Assembly: GCA_903878085.1 (NCBI GenBank)
Contig: CAIRGJ010000008.1
Location: forward strand, 1 to 64,000
Length of the DNA: 64,000 nucleotides
Reading direction: 5' to 3'
Source of the DNA: an uncultured Hyphomicrobiales bacterium
Lineage (GTDB): Bacteria; Pseudomonadota; Alphaproteobacteria; Rhizobiales; Xanthobacteraceae
In this document: positions 1 through 11,494 of the stretch, in pieces
Numbering within the stretch: the stretch's first letter is position 1
Layout: every line of letters begins with the position of its first letter
Made by a program: the position numbers and the translations under genes
The notes under the pieces: generated by a model
Seen by the model: the letters and a program-made list of their open reading frames with translations, nothing else
What the model was told of the DNA's origin: nothing
Database searches by the model: none

Positions 1-855
1 CTTGCGCGCTTCGCGGCGGGCAAAATCAAGCACGTCGCGCGACACCAGATCGTCGAACAGAATGACGTCGGCCGATTGCAGCGCGCGCACCGCGCGCAGC
101 GTCAACAACTCCGGATCGCCCGGCCCGGCCCCGACCAGCGTCACCGAACCGTTCTCGACCGCGGTGCCGAGGCCCTTCACTTCGGCAACGAAGCGTTCGA
201 AATCCGCTTCGCTCGGCTCGCTCTCGGGATTGGCCACCGCGTGCGCGGTGAACACCTGCCAGAACTTGCGCCGGCCGACGAACGACAGGCCGGACTCTTT
301 GACCAACGAGCGCCAGCGCGCCGCGGCGCTGGCCCAGTTGGCAAAACCTTTTGGCAGCAGCGCTTCCAGCTTGGCGCGGATCGCCTGCGCGAACACCGGC
401 GCCGCGCCGTCGGTCGAAATGCCGATCACCAAAGGCGAGCGGTTCACAATCGCCCCGAACGAAAAATCGCAGAACGCCGGCTTATCGATGACGTTGACCG
501 GAACGCCGGCGGCACGGGCAGCGGCGGCAAACGACGCCGCGCCTTCACTATCTTCAAAGGCGCCGATAGCGACCGCCGCGCCGCGGATATCGTCCGGCAT
601 CCAAGCGCGCTGAATGATAACGATCTCGCCGCGCGGCGCATCGGCCGCGACCTGCCGCATCTCGTCGGACACCTCGGGTGCATAAACCTCGACCCGCGCG
701 CCGGCCGCCGACAACAGCTCCGCCTTCCAGGCCGCAGCATGGCTGCCGCCGGCCAGCACGCAGCGCTTGCCCTCGAGCGCCAAGAACACCGGCAGCCGCG
801 CCAAAGCGCCCATACGTTCGGGGCGAGCTTCTACTGGCTCGCGAGGCTCGCTCAT
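1..855 (-). CDS. cysG: Siroheme synthase CysG, N-terminal 285 residues (cut by window edge)
   Basis: The reverse strand reads from an ATG at 855 to the window edge without a stop. The N-terminal part has the dinucleotide-binding pattern of precorrin-2 dehydrogenase/ferrochelatase ([16 protein letters not shown]), and the later part begins the SAM-dependent uroporphyrinogen III methyltransferase domain ([18 protein letters not shown]). In this family the fused enzyme makes siroheme from uroporphyrinogen III. The ATG overlaps the TGA of cysI by 4 bp (ATGA), so it is translationally coupled to the siroheme-using sulfite reductase. The remaining methyltransferase domain lies outside the window, so completeness cannot be judged. 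Confidence 0.93.
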   Translation of the reverse strand, partial: MSEPREPVEARPERMGALARLPVFLALEGKRCVLAGGSHAAAWKAELLSAAGARVEVYAPEVSDEMRQVAADAPRGEIVIIQRAWMPDDIRGAAVAIGAFEDSEGAASFAAAARAAGVPVNVIDKPAFCDFSFGAIVNRSPLVIGISTDGAAPVFAQAIRAKLEALLPKGFANWASAAARWRSLVKESGLSFVGRRKFWQVFTAHAVANPESEPSEADFERFVAEVKGLGTAVENGSVTLVGAGPGDPELLTLRAVRALQSADVILFDDLVSRDVLDFARREARK

Positions 856-2564
856 GCCGACCGCTTCGCTCCGGTATTTTTGTGGAAATCGGCGCCGTTG
901 GTCGTGGCGGCGACAAAGCCGGCGCGAATGGTGAAATCGCCGAAATGCTCGCCTTTTTGCCGCTCTGCCAAATAGGCCGCAAAGATTGGATCGAGCGTCG
1001 CGACAATGCCGGCGTCTTCGACGTCCTCGGCATAGAGTTTCGACAGCCGCGAGCCGTCGAAAGCAGCGCCGAGATAGAGGTTGTAGCGTCCCGGCCCTTT
1101 GCCGACCAAACAGATTTCGGCGAGATAAGGCCGCGCGCAGCCGTTCGGGCAGCCGGTCATGCGGATGACGATGTCGTCGGCGGACAGCCCGTGCGCGGCC
1201 AGCCGCGCATCCAGCGCCGTGATCAGGTCGGGCAGATAGCGCTCGCTCTCGGCCAGCGCCAGACCGCAGGTCGGCAACGCGACGCAGGCCATGGCGTTAC
1301 GCCGCAGCCCTGACCACGGCGCCAGCAGTCCGGCTTCCTTGGCGATCCAGTGGATTTCCGTCTGCTTGTCGGTGGGGATATTGGCGACGATCAGGTTCTG
1401 GTTCGGCGTGACGCGGAATTCGCCGTCATGCAACTGCGCGATCTGGCGCAGCGCCGCCATTTGCGCGGCGCCGGCAACATCGTGGATGCGGCCGTTCTCG
1501 ACGAACAACGTCAGATGCCCACGGCCCTCGGTGCCCTGGCTCCAGCCGTAGCGGTCGCCGGTCGCGGTGAAAACGAAAGGTTTGGCCGGCTGCAGCAGCA
1601 CACCGGCACGCCGCATCACCTCGGTGCGGAATGCATCGAGGCCGCGATCCTCGATGGTGTATTTGAGCCGTGCGTGCTTGCGGTTGGCGCGGTTGCCCCA
1701 GTCGCGCTGTACGGTGACAACCGCTTCCGCGATGGCGACGGCGTCTTTGGGCGCGCAGAAGCCCATGACATCGGCGGTACGGGGATAGGTTTCCGGCTCG
1801 CCGTGGGTCATGCCCATGCCGCCGCCGACCGTGACGTTCCAGCCGAGAATGACGCCAGCCTCGTCGCGGATCGCGATATAGCCGAGGTCGTGCGCGAAGA
1901 TATCGACGTCGTTCGATGGCGGCACCGCCACCACGATCTTGAATTTGCGCGGCAGGTAGGTCTTGCCATAGATCGGCTCGACCACAGTGTCTTCGCCACC
2001 GGCGATGCGCTCGCCGTCGAGCCAGATCTCGCGATAGGCCGGCGTCTGCGGCGTCAGATGGTCGGAAATCTTGCGCGCCAGTTCCAGCGCCTCGGCATGC
2101 GCCGCGCTCTCGTCGGGATTGGCGCCGCACATGACGTTGCGGTTAACGTCGCCGCAGGCCGCGATCGAGCCCAGCAACACGCTGTCAATCTCCTTCAGCG
2201 TCGCCTTCAGGTTCGACTTGATGATGCCGTGCAGCTGCACCGTCTGCCGCGTCGTCAGCCGCATGGTGGTGTTGCCGTAAGTCCGCGCCACATGATCGAG
2301 CGCCAGCCACTGCGCCGCCGATAGCACGCCGCCCGGGATGCGCACCCGGATCATGAAGGAGAACGCCTTCTCCATTTTCTTGCGGGTGCGTTCGGAGCGC
2401 AGGTCGCGGTCGTCCTGCAGATACATGCCGTGGAACTTCACCAGTTGCTGGTCGTCCTCGACGATCGCGCCGGTGATTTCCTCGCGCAGGCCTTCCGCAA
2501 GCGTACCGCGCAGGTAATTGCTCGCCTCTTTGATGTACTCGTTGCGGGAAAGTTCGTCGGTCAT
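852..2564 (-). CDS. cysI: Sulfite reductase hemoprotein beta subunit CysI
   Basis: The product of 570 residues has the same length as E. coli CysI. It carries the two cysteine pairs that bind the coupled [4Fe-4S]-siroheme centre: [14 protein letters not shown] near residue 430 and [10 protein letters not shown] near residue 470. The enzyme reduces sulfite to sulfide with electrons from the flavoprotein CysJ encoded upstream. The open frame extends 40 codons further upstream to 2684, but that part runs through an intergenic palindromic repeat, so the ATG at 2564 ([18 protein letters not shown]) is chosen. It is followed directly by cysG with a 4-bp overlap. A ferredoxin-dependent reductase is less likely because cysJ is present. 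Confidence 0.95.
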   Translation of the reverse strand: MTDELSRNEYIKEASNYLRGTLAEGLREEITGAIVEDDQQLVKFHGMYLQDDRDLRSERTRKKMEKAFSFMIRVRIPGGVLSAAQWLALDHVARTYGNTTMRLTTRQTVQLHGIIKSNLKATLKEIDSVLLGSIAACGDVNRNVMCGANPDESAAHAEALELARKISDHLTPQTPAYREIWLDGERIAGGEDTVVEPIYGKTYLPRKFKIVVAVPPSNDVDIFAHDLGYIAIRDEAGVILGWNVTVGGGMGMTHGEPETYPRTADVMGFCAPKDAVAIAEAVVTVQRDWGNRANRKHARLKYTIEDRGLDAFRTEVMRRAGVLLQPAKPFVFTATGDRYGWSQGTEGRGHLTLFVENGRIHDVAGAAQMAALRQIAQLHDGEFRVTPNQNLIVANIPTDKQTEIHWIAKEAGLLAPWSGLRRNAMACVALPTCGLALAESERYLPDLITALDARLAAHGLSADDIVIRMTGCPNGCARPYLAEICLVGKGPGRYNLYLGAAFDGSRLSKLYAEDVEDAGIVATLDPIFAAYLAERQKGEHFGDFTIRAGFVAATTNGADFHKNTGAKRSA

Positions 2565-2576
2565 GTACTGCCTCTT

Positions 2577-2709
2577 GTCCCGGACGCGGTGCAGCGCGAG
2601 CGTAAAGCGCGAAGCGGTGCGCCGCTGATCCAGGACCTTTTCATGCTTCGGATTCGTAACGGGCCCGGGTCTGTAGCGCAACACTGCGTGCTGCGCTGCG
2701 CCCGGGACC
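2577..2709. repeat. Two imperfect palindromic intergenic repeat units between cysJ and cysI
   Basis: Positions 2577-2636 run from GTCCCGGACGCGGTGCAGCGC to CCAGGACC, and 2661-2709 form an imperfect hairpin from GGGCCCGGG to CCCGGGACC around GCGCA/TGCGC. I recall this type of repeat as common between genes in Bradyrhizobium-related genomes. It fills almost the whole cysJ-cysI gap. If transcribed it would fold in the intercistronic mRNA and could affect relative expression of the two genes, which is inference. Confidence 0.6.
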
Positions 2710-2714
2710 AGGTG

Positions 2715-4463
2715 TCAGTAGGTATCCTGCAGGTAGCGCTTGTCGCGCTCCAGCCCGGCGACGGCCTGCTCGGCCGCTTCCGGCGTCAACGCCTTGACGT
2801 CCGCATAGGCGCGGACCAGCGTCGCCCGAACGTCTTTCGCCATATTTTTGGCATCGCCGCAAACGTAGAAATTCGCGCCGGCATCGAGCCATTCGATCAG
2901 GTCGTGGCGGCGGTCCCAAATCTTGTTCTGGACGTAGACCTTCTCCGGCGTGTCGCGGGAGAACGCCACATCCATGCGGGTCAGCGCGCCGTCCTTGAGC
3001 GCGTCCTGCCAGTCGAGCTGGTACAGGAAGTCGTGGGTGAACTGGCGGTCACCGAAGAACAGCCAGTTGCGGCCCTTGGCCTGCGTGGCGCGGCGCTCCT
3101 GCACGAAGGCGCGGAACGGGGCGACGCCGGTGCCGGGACCGACCATGATGATGTCCTTGTCGGACGCCGGCAGACCAAAATGCTTGTTCGGCTTGAGCTT
3201 CACCCGCACCTTGCTGCCGCGCTTGATGCGCTCGGCCGCGTAGTTCGAGGCGACACCCTTGCGCGCGCGGCCGCGGCTCGCGTAGCGCACCGCGGAAATC
3301 AGCAGATGCGCTTCCTCGCCGACTTCGCTGCGCGACGACGCGATCGAATAGGCGCGCGGCGCCAGCGGCCGGGTGACGGCGCGCAGATGCTCGGCGGTGA
3401 GCGCAATCGAGAACGTGGCGATCAGGTCGATCAACTGGCGGCCGACGATCCAGTCCTTGGCCTCGCCCGCCTCGAGCAACGCCTTGACGTAGTGATGGCC
3501 GGTCTGCGCAGCGAAGGTCTCAACCGTCTTGAGCGACAGCGTGGTGACATCGCGGGAACCGATGAACTCGGCGCGCAATTTGTCGTCACCCGACAGGCCG
3601 GCGAGCGTCAGCAATTCATCGACATAGGCCGGATCGTTCTCGGCATAGAGATCGAGCGAGTCGCCCGGCTCATAGGCCGGCGCCACGCCGTCGAAGGCGA
3701 GCGCGAGATGGATGGTCTCCTTGTCGGAGCGCGATGAGTTGAGGTTGACGTGCTCGGTGACCTCGGCCTCGACAATATCGGTGTTCGGCGACGCCAAAGG
3801 CTTGGCGCCGAAATCGACTTCGATGACGCGGCCGCGCCCCGCATCCGCCGGCGGCGCCAGCGCCTTGACCGCATCGCCGATCCATTCGGTCGCCGGCACG
3901 ACGAAGTCGAGATCGCAATCGACGCGGTCGACGACGCGCTTAGCGCCCAGCGCAGCCAGCCGCTCGTCGATCTTCTTGCCGACCGCGCAGAATTCCACAT
4001 AAGCGGTGTCGCCGAGCGCCAGCACGCCGAACTCGATGCCGTCGAGGCGCGGCGCGCCCTCGCCCATCAGTTCGTTATAGGTGCGCGTGGCGCGGGCCGG
4101 CGGCTCGCCCTCGCCCCAGGTGGCGGCGATGAACACCAGCCGCTTGGCCTTGGTGAGGTCGGCCATATCGAGATCGGCCATGTCGATCAAATTCGGCTTC
4201 AGGCCGTTCTTGCGCGCGGTCTTGGCCAGATCGTTGGCAAGTTTCTCGCAGTTGCCGGATTCGCTGGCGTAGACAATGTTGATCGGCTCGGCCGGACGCG
4301 GCGGCGCGGCGGGCTGCGCCGCTCCCGGCGCCGCCGAAGCATCCAAGCCCGCCAGAAATCCCGCCAGCCAGGCGCGTTGCACCGCTGTCGCCGGTCCGAC
4401 GACGCGGTTGAGGAGATCGATCTCCTCGTCCTGGAACGGGGCAGTCTTCGGGATCGGCGACAT
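2715..4463 (-). CDS. cysJ: NADPH-sulfite reductase flavoprotein alpha subunit CysJ
   Basis: The product is about 582 residues. The order is a short helical N-terminus (AVQRAWLAGFLAGLDA), a flavodoxin-like FMN domain (IVYASESGNCEKLANDL), a connecting/FAD domain (RAYSIASSRSE) and an NADPH-binding domain (GPGTGVAPFRAFVQERRA, then VCGDAKNMAKDV). It ends in RYLQDTY, like the aromatic C-terminus of the family. It passes electrons from NADPH through FAD and FMN to CysI. An ATG at 4463 is preferred; an in-frame TTG at 4475 would add four residues. It lies 29 bp downstream of a small membrane-peptide gene. Confidence 0.93.
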   Translation of the reverse strand: MSPIPKTAPFQDEEIDLLNRVVGPATAVQRAWLAGFLAGLDASAAPGAAQPAAPPRPAEPINIVYASESGNCEKLANDLAKTARKNGLKPNLIDMADLDMADLTKAKRLVFIAATWGEGEPPARATRTYNELMGEGAPRLDGIEFGVLALGDTAYVEFCAVGKKIDERLAALGAKRVVDRVDCDLDFVVPATEWIGDAVKALAPPADAGRGRVIEVDFGAKPLASPNTDIVEAEVTEHVNLNSSRSDKETIHLALAFDGVAPAYEPGDSLDLYAENDPAYVDELLTLAGLSGDDKLRAEFIGSRDVTTLSLKTVETFAAQTGHHYVKALLEAGEAKDWIVGRQLIDLIATFSIALTAEHLRAVTRPLAPRAYSIASSRSEVGEEAHLLISAVRYASRGRARKGVASNYAAERIKRGSKVRVKLKPNKHFGLPASDKDIIMVGPGTGVAPFRAFVQERRATQAKGRNWLFFGDRQFTHDFLYQLDWQDALKDGALTRMDVAFSRDTPEKVYVQNKIWDRRHDLIEWLDAGANFYVCGDAKNMAKDVRATLVRAYADVKALTPEAAEQAVAGLERDKRYLQDTY

Positions 4464-4492
4464 GGTGGCACTCAATTGTTGGAGCGGCGTAA

Positions 4493-4621
4493 TCAGCCGA
4501 GGAAGCGCGGCAGAACGCCGGTGATGATCAGCACGATGAGCGCGGTGGCGAGCGCCAGCGCCCAGCCGCCGCCCGACAGGCGCGGCACATGCGGCAAGGG
4601 CTCATAGGGGAAATCGGTCAT
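4493..4621 (-). CDS. Small membrane peptide (42 aa) upstream of cysJ
   Basis: This short reading frame starts at the ATG at 4621 and ends with TGA at 4493-4495. GGAG lies about eight bases before the start. The peptide begins MTDFPYEPLPHVPR, continues into one hydrophobic segment (WALALATALIVLIITGVLP, about residues 20-38) and ends RFLG. I do not recognise a named family. It has a clear start and ribosome site and is the first gene of the cysJ-cysI-cysG run, so it may be a small membrane subunit or anchor linked to sulfite reduction. That role is inference. Confidence 0.65.
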   Translation of the reverse strand: MTDFPYEPLPHVPRLSGGGWALALATALIVLIITGVLPRFLG

Positions 4622-4654
4622 GGGACGGCTCCGGTGCATCGACAGGAACCGCTA

Positions 4655-4668
4655 AATAGAAGACTATT
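4655..4668. promoter_or_regulatory. Candidate operator AATAG-N4-CTATT upstream of the cysteine operon
   Basis: AATAGAAGACTATT is an inverted repeat with 5-bp arms and a 4-bp spacer, 34 bp upstream of the first gene of the minus-strand sulfite reductase run. Position and symmetry suit a dimeric transcription factor. The factor is not identifiable from the window. Confidence 0.35.
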
Positions 4669-4816
4669 CCTCGAAATCGCAATAAGTGCTTGAAAATAAG
4701 AGGTTTTTTACTAGCGAACGGCGTCGGAAGCGAATGTCCTTTCTGTCCGAACCCGCTTGTGGAGAACGCCGGTCCCGCCGCTACGGACGGTTTTTATATG
4801 CGAAACACGGCATGCC

Positions 4817-5479
4817 ATGCCCAACCCCGCCTACCGCACCCGCCTGCGCAAGCTGCTGACGCCCGCCGAACGGCGGCTGTTTGCGCGGCTCGACACGCCG
4901 CAGAAAATCCAGACCTTCATCGACCGGCTACCGGCCAATTTCGAGCCGAACGGCGACACCATCATGTCGCCGCGCCGCATGATGCAGGACCGCGTGGCGC
5001 ATTGCGCCGAGGGCGCGCTGTTTGCCGCCGCGGTGCTGATGTTTCATGGCCAGGATGCATGGCTGCTGGATATCCGATCATTGCCGAGCGACCACGATCA
5101 CATCGTCACGTTGTTCAAGCAGCGCGGGCTGTGGGGCGCGATCAGCAAGACCAACCACGCCATTCTGCGCTGGCGCGATCCGATCTATCGCACGCCGCGC
5201 GAGCTCGCGATGAGCTTTGCGCATGAATACTGTTTGCCGAGCGGCAAGAAGTCGATGCTGGAATTTTCCAAGCCATTTTCGGTCGCGCGATTTGCGCCCG
5301 AGCGTTGGCTAATCGCCGACGAGGAGCTGCATTGGCTGATGGATAAACTCGACGCCGCGCCGCATGAGCCGGTGGCGCCGCCGCAGGCGCTGCGCAGCCG
5401 GCGGCGTTCGTCAAAGATCGAATTGCTGGCGCAGGAAGTGGTAGAATGGCAGAGGCCGCGCAAGCGCAAAGCCAAGTAG
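4817..5479 (+). CDS. Conserved hypothetical protein, possibly transglutaminase/cysteine-protease-like
   Basis: The product is 220 residues from the ATG at 4817 (MPNPAYRTRLRKLLTP). The frame is open further upstream to a TTG at 4757, but that extension looks non-coding. A central block holds a cysteine in VAHCAEGALFAA, then DHDHIVTLFK and SKTNHAILRWRDP. This Cys, His, Asp order is reminiscent of papain/transglutaminase-like folds, but the match is loose and I cannot name the family. The C-terminus is strongly basic (RPRKRKAK). It runs divergently from the cysteine operon and is followed 13 bp later by a thioesterase gene. Confidence 0.65.
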   Translation: MPNPAYRTRLRKLLTPAERRLFARLDTPQKIQTFIDRLPANFEPNGDTIMSPRRMMQDRVAHCAEGALFAAAVLMFHGQDAWLLDIRSLPSDHDHIVTLFKQRGLWGAISKTNHAILRWRDPIYRTPRELAMSFAHEYCLPSGKKSMLEFSKPFSVARFAPERWLIADEELHWLMDKLDAAPHEPVAPPQALRSRRRSSKIELLAQEVVEWQRPRKRKAK

Positions 5480-5492
5480 TGGAGCTAAATTG

Positions 5493-5911
5493 GTGACGTC
5501 TCTTATTTATCGCCGGCAACTGACCATCGAATGGGGCCACTGCGACCCGGCCGGCATTGTCTTCAATCCGCGCTTCTTCGAGATGTTCGACGTCAACTCG
5601 TGGAAGCTGTTTGAGACGGCACTCGGCGTGAAACAGGAATCGCTGGCGTCGACGTTTGGTATTATCGGCATCGCGCTGGTGGATGCGAGCGCCAATTTCA
5701 TGAAGCCCGCCAAATTTGGCGATGCCATAGAGATCGCATCGCGCATTAAGGAATTCCACCGCTCCAGCTTCGAGGTCGAGCACTTCATTTCGATCGACGG
5801 CGATCTCGCCGTTGAAGGCGGCGAAACGCGCATCTGGGCGGTGCACGACAAGAACGACCCCGACAAGATCGCCACGGCGGCGATACCGGCCGAGGTGATT
5901 GCGAAGTTCGG

Positions 5912-5915
<4 letters not shown>
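5493..5915 (+). CDS. 4-hydroxybenzoyl-CoA thioesterase family protein
   Basis: The 140-residue hotdog-fold protein carries the 4HBT signature with its catalytic aspartate (EWGHCDPAGIVFNPRFFEMFD, split here as GHCDPAGIV then NPRFF). Enzymes of this family hydrolyse aromatic or other acyl-CoA thioesters. GGAG at 5481-5484 fits the GTG at 5493 better than the TTG three bases earlier. Its stop overlaps the boxB stop by 4 bp in a tail-to-tail arrangement. Next to the box genes it may act on benzoyl-CoA or on a pathway intermediate to free CoA, a role proposed for thioesterases in other aromatic clusters. The substrate here is not shown by sequence. Confidence 0.85.
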
Positions 5916-7354
<1,439 letters not shown>

Positions 7355-7367
7355 GGCGAGGTCTCCT

Positions 7368-9038
7368 CTACACGCGTTCTTTGGCGAAAGTCGGCGACAC
7401 GCCGCTGCCATACAGCTTCAGGGCGCCCTGCTCGCCGATGGCGTTGGGCCGCTGAAAGATCCAGTTCTGCCAGGCGGTCAGGCGTCCGAAAATCTTGGTT
7501 TCCATGGTCTCCGGCCCGGCGAAACGGAGGTTGGCTTCCATGCCGGTCATGGCGTCGGGCGAGAAGCTGGTGCGCTCCTCGAGCATGACGCGCACTTCGT
7601 CGTCGAAATCGAAGTCTTCGTAGGCGACCGTGACGAGGCCGAGCTCGGCCGCGGCTTCGCCGTCGATCGGCGCACCGATCTTGGCCTTGGCTTGAACAAG
7701 CGTGTCCGGCTCGCCGAGAAACCGCGTCTCCAACCGGGTCAGACCATTGCCCATCGGGTACCACCCGAAATTGGCTGCACCCAAAGTGATTGCCGCAGGC
7801 GCACGGTTGTCGCCTTTGCGCGTGCCGACCAGCATCACCGAGCGATCGGCGGCGAAGGCCAGCTCGGCCAAATGGCCGGCAAAACACGAGCCCGGCTCGA
7901 TCAGCGCGATGAAGCTGCGCGGCGTCACGTCGATGCGCTTGAGTACCCGCTTGATATAATGGCGGATTTCCCGCATCAGCCAGTCGCTTTGGTTTTGCGC
8001 GAGGAAATCGTCATAGGCGAGGACGGCCTGCGCATCGCCCTCCGTGCGCAGCAGCACAACGCCAATTGGCGCTTCGTTGGCGCGCAAATGCAAAATGGCA
8101 TCTTCCAGTTCGCGCGCCACCGTCAGCGGCCAGAACTTGTCGCCCAGAGCATGGGCGGCTTCGACCGACGCCGGCGCCGCCTGTGACGGGCCGCGCACGG
8201 TGACGGTGACCAGGCCGCGCGGGCGGTCGATCTCGACCGCGACGTGCGAATAGGACACACGGTCGCCGTCGATCTTGCGGTCGAGCGCGCCCAACGTAAT
8301 GCCCTTGGCGTCGGTCGGGCGGTCGGAACGCGCAGCGATCTCGTGCGCGCGGGCCGCGACCGTCTCTTTCCATTTCGAATTCGGCACCACTTCGTCGACC
8401 AACCGCCATTCGACGGCCTTCGCGCCACGGATGCCCTCCTCGATCGAGCAAAACACGTCGGCGCGGTCGCGCCGCACCTTGCGCTTGTCGGTGACGCGCG
8501 TCAGCCCGCCGGTGCCCGGCAACACCGCGAGCAGCGGCGTCTCCGGCAGCGCCACCGCCGAGCGGCGGTCGTCCACCAGCATGATGTGGTCGGCCGCCAA
8601 CGCCAGCTCATAACCGCCGCCGGCGGCATTGCCGTTGATGGCGCAGATGTAAATCTGCTTGGAATTCTCGCTCGCGTCTTCGATGGCGAAACGCGTCTCG
8701 TTGGTGAACTTGCAGAAGTTCACCTTGTGGCCGTGCGTCGCCTTGCCGAGATAACGGATATTGGCGCCGGCGCAAAAAACGTTGTCCTTACCGGACTTTA
8801 TGACGACGCAGCGCACCTCCGGATGCTCGAAGCGCAACCGCTGCACCGCGTCGTTGAGCTCGATGTCGACGCCGAGGTCGTAGGAGTTGAGCTTGAGCTC
8901 ATAGCCTTCCGACAGGCCGCCGGCCTGATCGACGTCCATGATCAGATAGGCGACGTCGCCATCTGCCTCGATGCGCCAATGGCGGTAGCGCGACGGCTCG
9001 ATCTGAAAGTCGATAATGGGCCTGCTCCCGGTATGCAT
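7368..9038 (-). CDS. boxC: Benzoyl-CoA-dihydrodiol lyase BoxC
   Basis: The product is 556 residues from the ATG at 9038, with an N-terminus of the kind seen in BoxC (IDFQIEPSRYRHWRIEADG). Two crotonase-like regions are visible; the first has FCAGANIRYLG and INGNAAGGGYELALAADH, which form the acyl-CoA oxyanion hole. In the box pathway the enzyme opens the epoxide/dihydrodiol ring hydrolytically, releasing formate and a semialdehyde-CoA. The start codon lies inside a TGCA-N6-TGCA operator, so repressor binding would sit directly on the beginning of the gene. boxC precedes boxB in the operon. Confidence 0.95.
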   Translation of the reverse strand: MHTGSRPIIDFQIEPSRYRHWRIEADGDVAYLIMDVDQAGGLSEGYELKLNSYDLGVDIELNDAVQRLRFEHPEVRCVVIKSGKDNVFCAGANIRYLGKATHGHKVNFCKFTNETRFAIEDASENSKQIYICAINGNAAGGGYELALAADHIMLVDDRRSAVALPETPLLAVLPGTGGLTRVTDKRKVRRDRADVFCSIEEGIRGAKAVEWRLVDEVVPNSKWKETVAARAHEIAARSDRPTDAKGITLGALDRKIDGDRVSYSHVAVEIDRPRGLVTVTVRGPSQAAPASVEAAHALGDKFWPLTVARELEDAILHLRANEAPIGVVLLRTEGDAQAVLAYDDFLAQNQSDWLMREIRHYIKRVLKRIDVTPRSFIALIEPGSCFAGHLAELAFAADRSVMLVGTRKGDNRAPAAITLGAANFGWYPMGNGLTRLETRFLGEPDTLVQAKAKIGAPIDGEAAAELGLVTVAYEDFDFDDEVRVMLEERTSFSPDAMTGMEANLRFAGPETMETKIFGRLTAWQNWIFQRPNAIGEQGALKLYGSGVSPTFAKERV

Positions 9039-9047
9039 TATTTTGCA
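9034..9047. promoter_or_regulatory. BoxR-type operator O1 overlapping the boxC start
   Basis: TGCATTATTTTGCA matches the TGCA-N6-TGCA pattern known for BzdR/BoxR regulators. It covers the boxC ATG (9036-9038). BoxR is encoded 100 bp away on the other strand. Confidence 0.75.
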
Positions 9048-9117
9048 CGTTGATAGCACAACCCTGCGCCAACGACAATCACCTCTTTATTAAAAGGATA
9101 AATCGGAGCCCTTGTTT

Positions 9118-9131
9118 GGCATTATATTGCA
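9118..9131. promoter_or_regulatory. BoxR-type operator O2 upstream of boxR
   Basis: GGCATTATATTGCA shares 12 of 14 bases with O1 (one arm is GGCA instead of TGCA), and it ends 16 bp before the boxR ATG. This suggests autoregulation of boxR as well as control of boxC-boxB. Confidence 0.6.
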
Positions 9132-9147
9132 TGTTAGTCCAAGCGCC

Positions 9148-10068
9148 ATGAAACCGGACCGCACCAAAGCCACCCCGGCCAAATTTTCCGGCGACACCGA
9201 CAGCTATTTGAATCTGCTCGGCGAGCGCGTCCGCATGCTGCGCCACCAGCGCGGCATGACCCGCAAGGCCTTGGCGCAACATGCAAAAGTCTCGGAGCGC
9301 TACCTCGCCCAGCTCGAGGCGGGGCTCGGCAATATCTCCATCGTGCTGCTGCGGCGCGTCGCCCGGGCGCTTGGATTGCGCGTGGCGCAACTTGTGCATG
9401 ACGGCGCCGACCCGCCGCTCGATATGGTGCTGCTGACGCAATTTCTCGAGCGTCTGCCCGCGGACATGCTCGGTGAAGCCCGCAAGCTCGTCGCTGAGCA
9501 TTTTTCCTCGCCCTCCGAGGATGTGCGGAGGAAACGAATCGCGCTGATCGGTTTGCGCGGCGGCGGCAAGTCGACGCTCGGCGCGCTCTTGGCCGATCGC
9601 CTCGACATTCCCTTCATCGAACTCGACCGCGAGATCGAGCGGCGCAGCGGCGCGCCCTTGAGCGAAATCTTCGACATGTTCGGCCAGGAGACTTTCCGCC
9701 GCGCCGAGCGCGACGCGCTGGACGAGGTGCTGCACCGACATCCCGCCTTCGTCATCGCTACCAGCGGCAGCATCGTCACCGAACCGGGCACGCTCGAACT
9801 GCTGCTGTCGTCGTGCTTCACGGTCTGGGTGCGCGCCGAACCGCAAGAGCACATGAAGCGCGTGATGGCACAAGGCGACATGCGGCCGATGGCCAACAGC
9901 ATGCGTGCCATGGAAGACCTGATTTCCATTCTCAAGAGCCGCGAGCCACTTTACAGCAAGGCCGATGCCGCACTGACCACCACCGGCAAGACGCCGGAGC
10001 AGAATCTCGCCGACCTGTTGCGCCTCGTCGCAATTCCCGATAGTCGCATCAGCCGTAGATCAGCTTAA
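9148..10068 (+). CDS. boxR: Benzoyl-CoA-responsive transcriptional regulator BoxR (XRE HTH plus shikimate-kinase-like domain)
   Basis: The product is 306 residues. Residues about 18-75 form an XRE-type helix-turn-helix (MTRKALAQHAKVSERYLAQL). After a linker there is a shikimate-kinase-like domain with a P-loop (LIGLRGGGKSTLGALLADRL). This architecture is characteristic of BzdR/BoxR, where the kinase-like domain senses benzoyl-CoA and relieves repression. Residues upstream of the ATG at 9148 would run through operator O2, so that start is preferred. It is divergent from boxC and 12 bp upstream of the ferredoxin reductase gene, suggesting that boxR, the reductase and the ferredoxin form one transcript. 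Confidence 0.92.
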   Translation: MKPDRTKATPAKFSGDTDSYLNLLGERVRMLRHQRGMTRKALAQHAKVSERYLAQLEAGLGNISIVLLRRVARALGLRVAQLVHDGADPPLDMVLLTQFLERLPADMLGEARKLVAEHFSSPSEDVRRKRIALIGLRGGGKSTLGALLADRLDIPFIELDREIERRSGAPLSEIFDMFGQETFRRAERDALDEVLHRHPAFVIATSGSIVTEPGTLELLLSSCFTVWVRAEPQEHMKRVMAQGDMRPMANSMRAMEDLISILKSREPLYSKADAALTTTGKTPEQNLADLLRLVAIPDSRISRRSA

Positions 10069-11108
<1,040 letters not shown>

Positions 11109-11109
<1 letters not shown>

Positions 11110-11432
11110 TGCCTAAGATCACGTTCATCGAACATGACGGCACCGTGCACACCGTCGAGGCCGAGATCGGCTCGACCGTCATGGAAACCGCGCAGCGCAA
11201 CGACGTCACCAGCATCGTCGCCGAATGCGGCGGCTCTTGCACCTGCGCGACGTGCGTCGTCCATGTCGACGAGAAATGGAGCCCGGTCGTCGGCCCGCCT
11301 TCGGCCGAGGAAGAGGACATGCTCGACTTCGCCTTCGAGGTGAAGCCGACCTCGCGGCTGGCCTGTCAGATCAAGGTGACGGAAGCGCTCGACGGCCTCG
11401 TGGTCTACACGCCGGCCTATCAGGGAAGGTAG
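11109..11432 (+). CDS. [2Fe-2S] ferredoxin, adrenodoxin/putidaredoxin type
   Basis: The product is 107 residues with the cluster-binding pattern CGGSCTCATC followed by LACQIKV, which gives the four cysteines of a vertebrate/bacterial adrenodoxin-like [2Fe-2S] site. It begins on the last base of the preceding ferredoxin reductase stop codon. The pair forms a two-component electron chain from NADPH. Such ferredoxins often feed oxygenases, and BoxB is the nearest one. Confidence 0.92.
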
Positions 11433-11494
11433 AGCGACCTTGGCCGCCGGTCCGCGACGTTATTCAGCGCCGGGGAACGGTGAGGCCAACCACG

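Noticed and set aside
2565-2684. 40-codon N-terminal extension of cysI
   Set aside because: It consists of the intergenic palindromic repeat and has no family similarity; the ATG at 2564 gives the normal CysI length.
9592-10068. Separate shikimate kinase gene
   Set aside because: The kinase-like domain is in frame with the XRE helix-turn-helix domain, the known BoxR/BzdR architecture.
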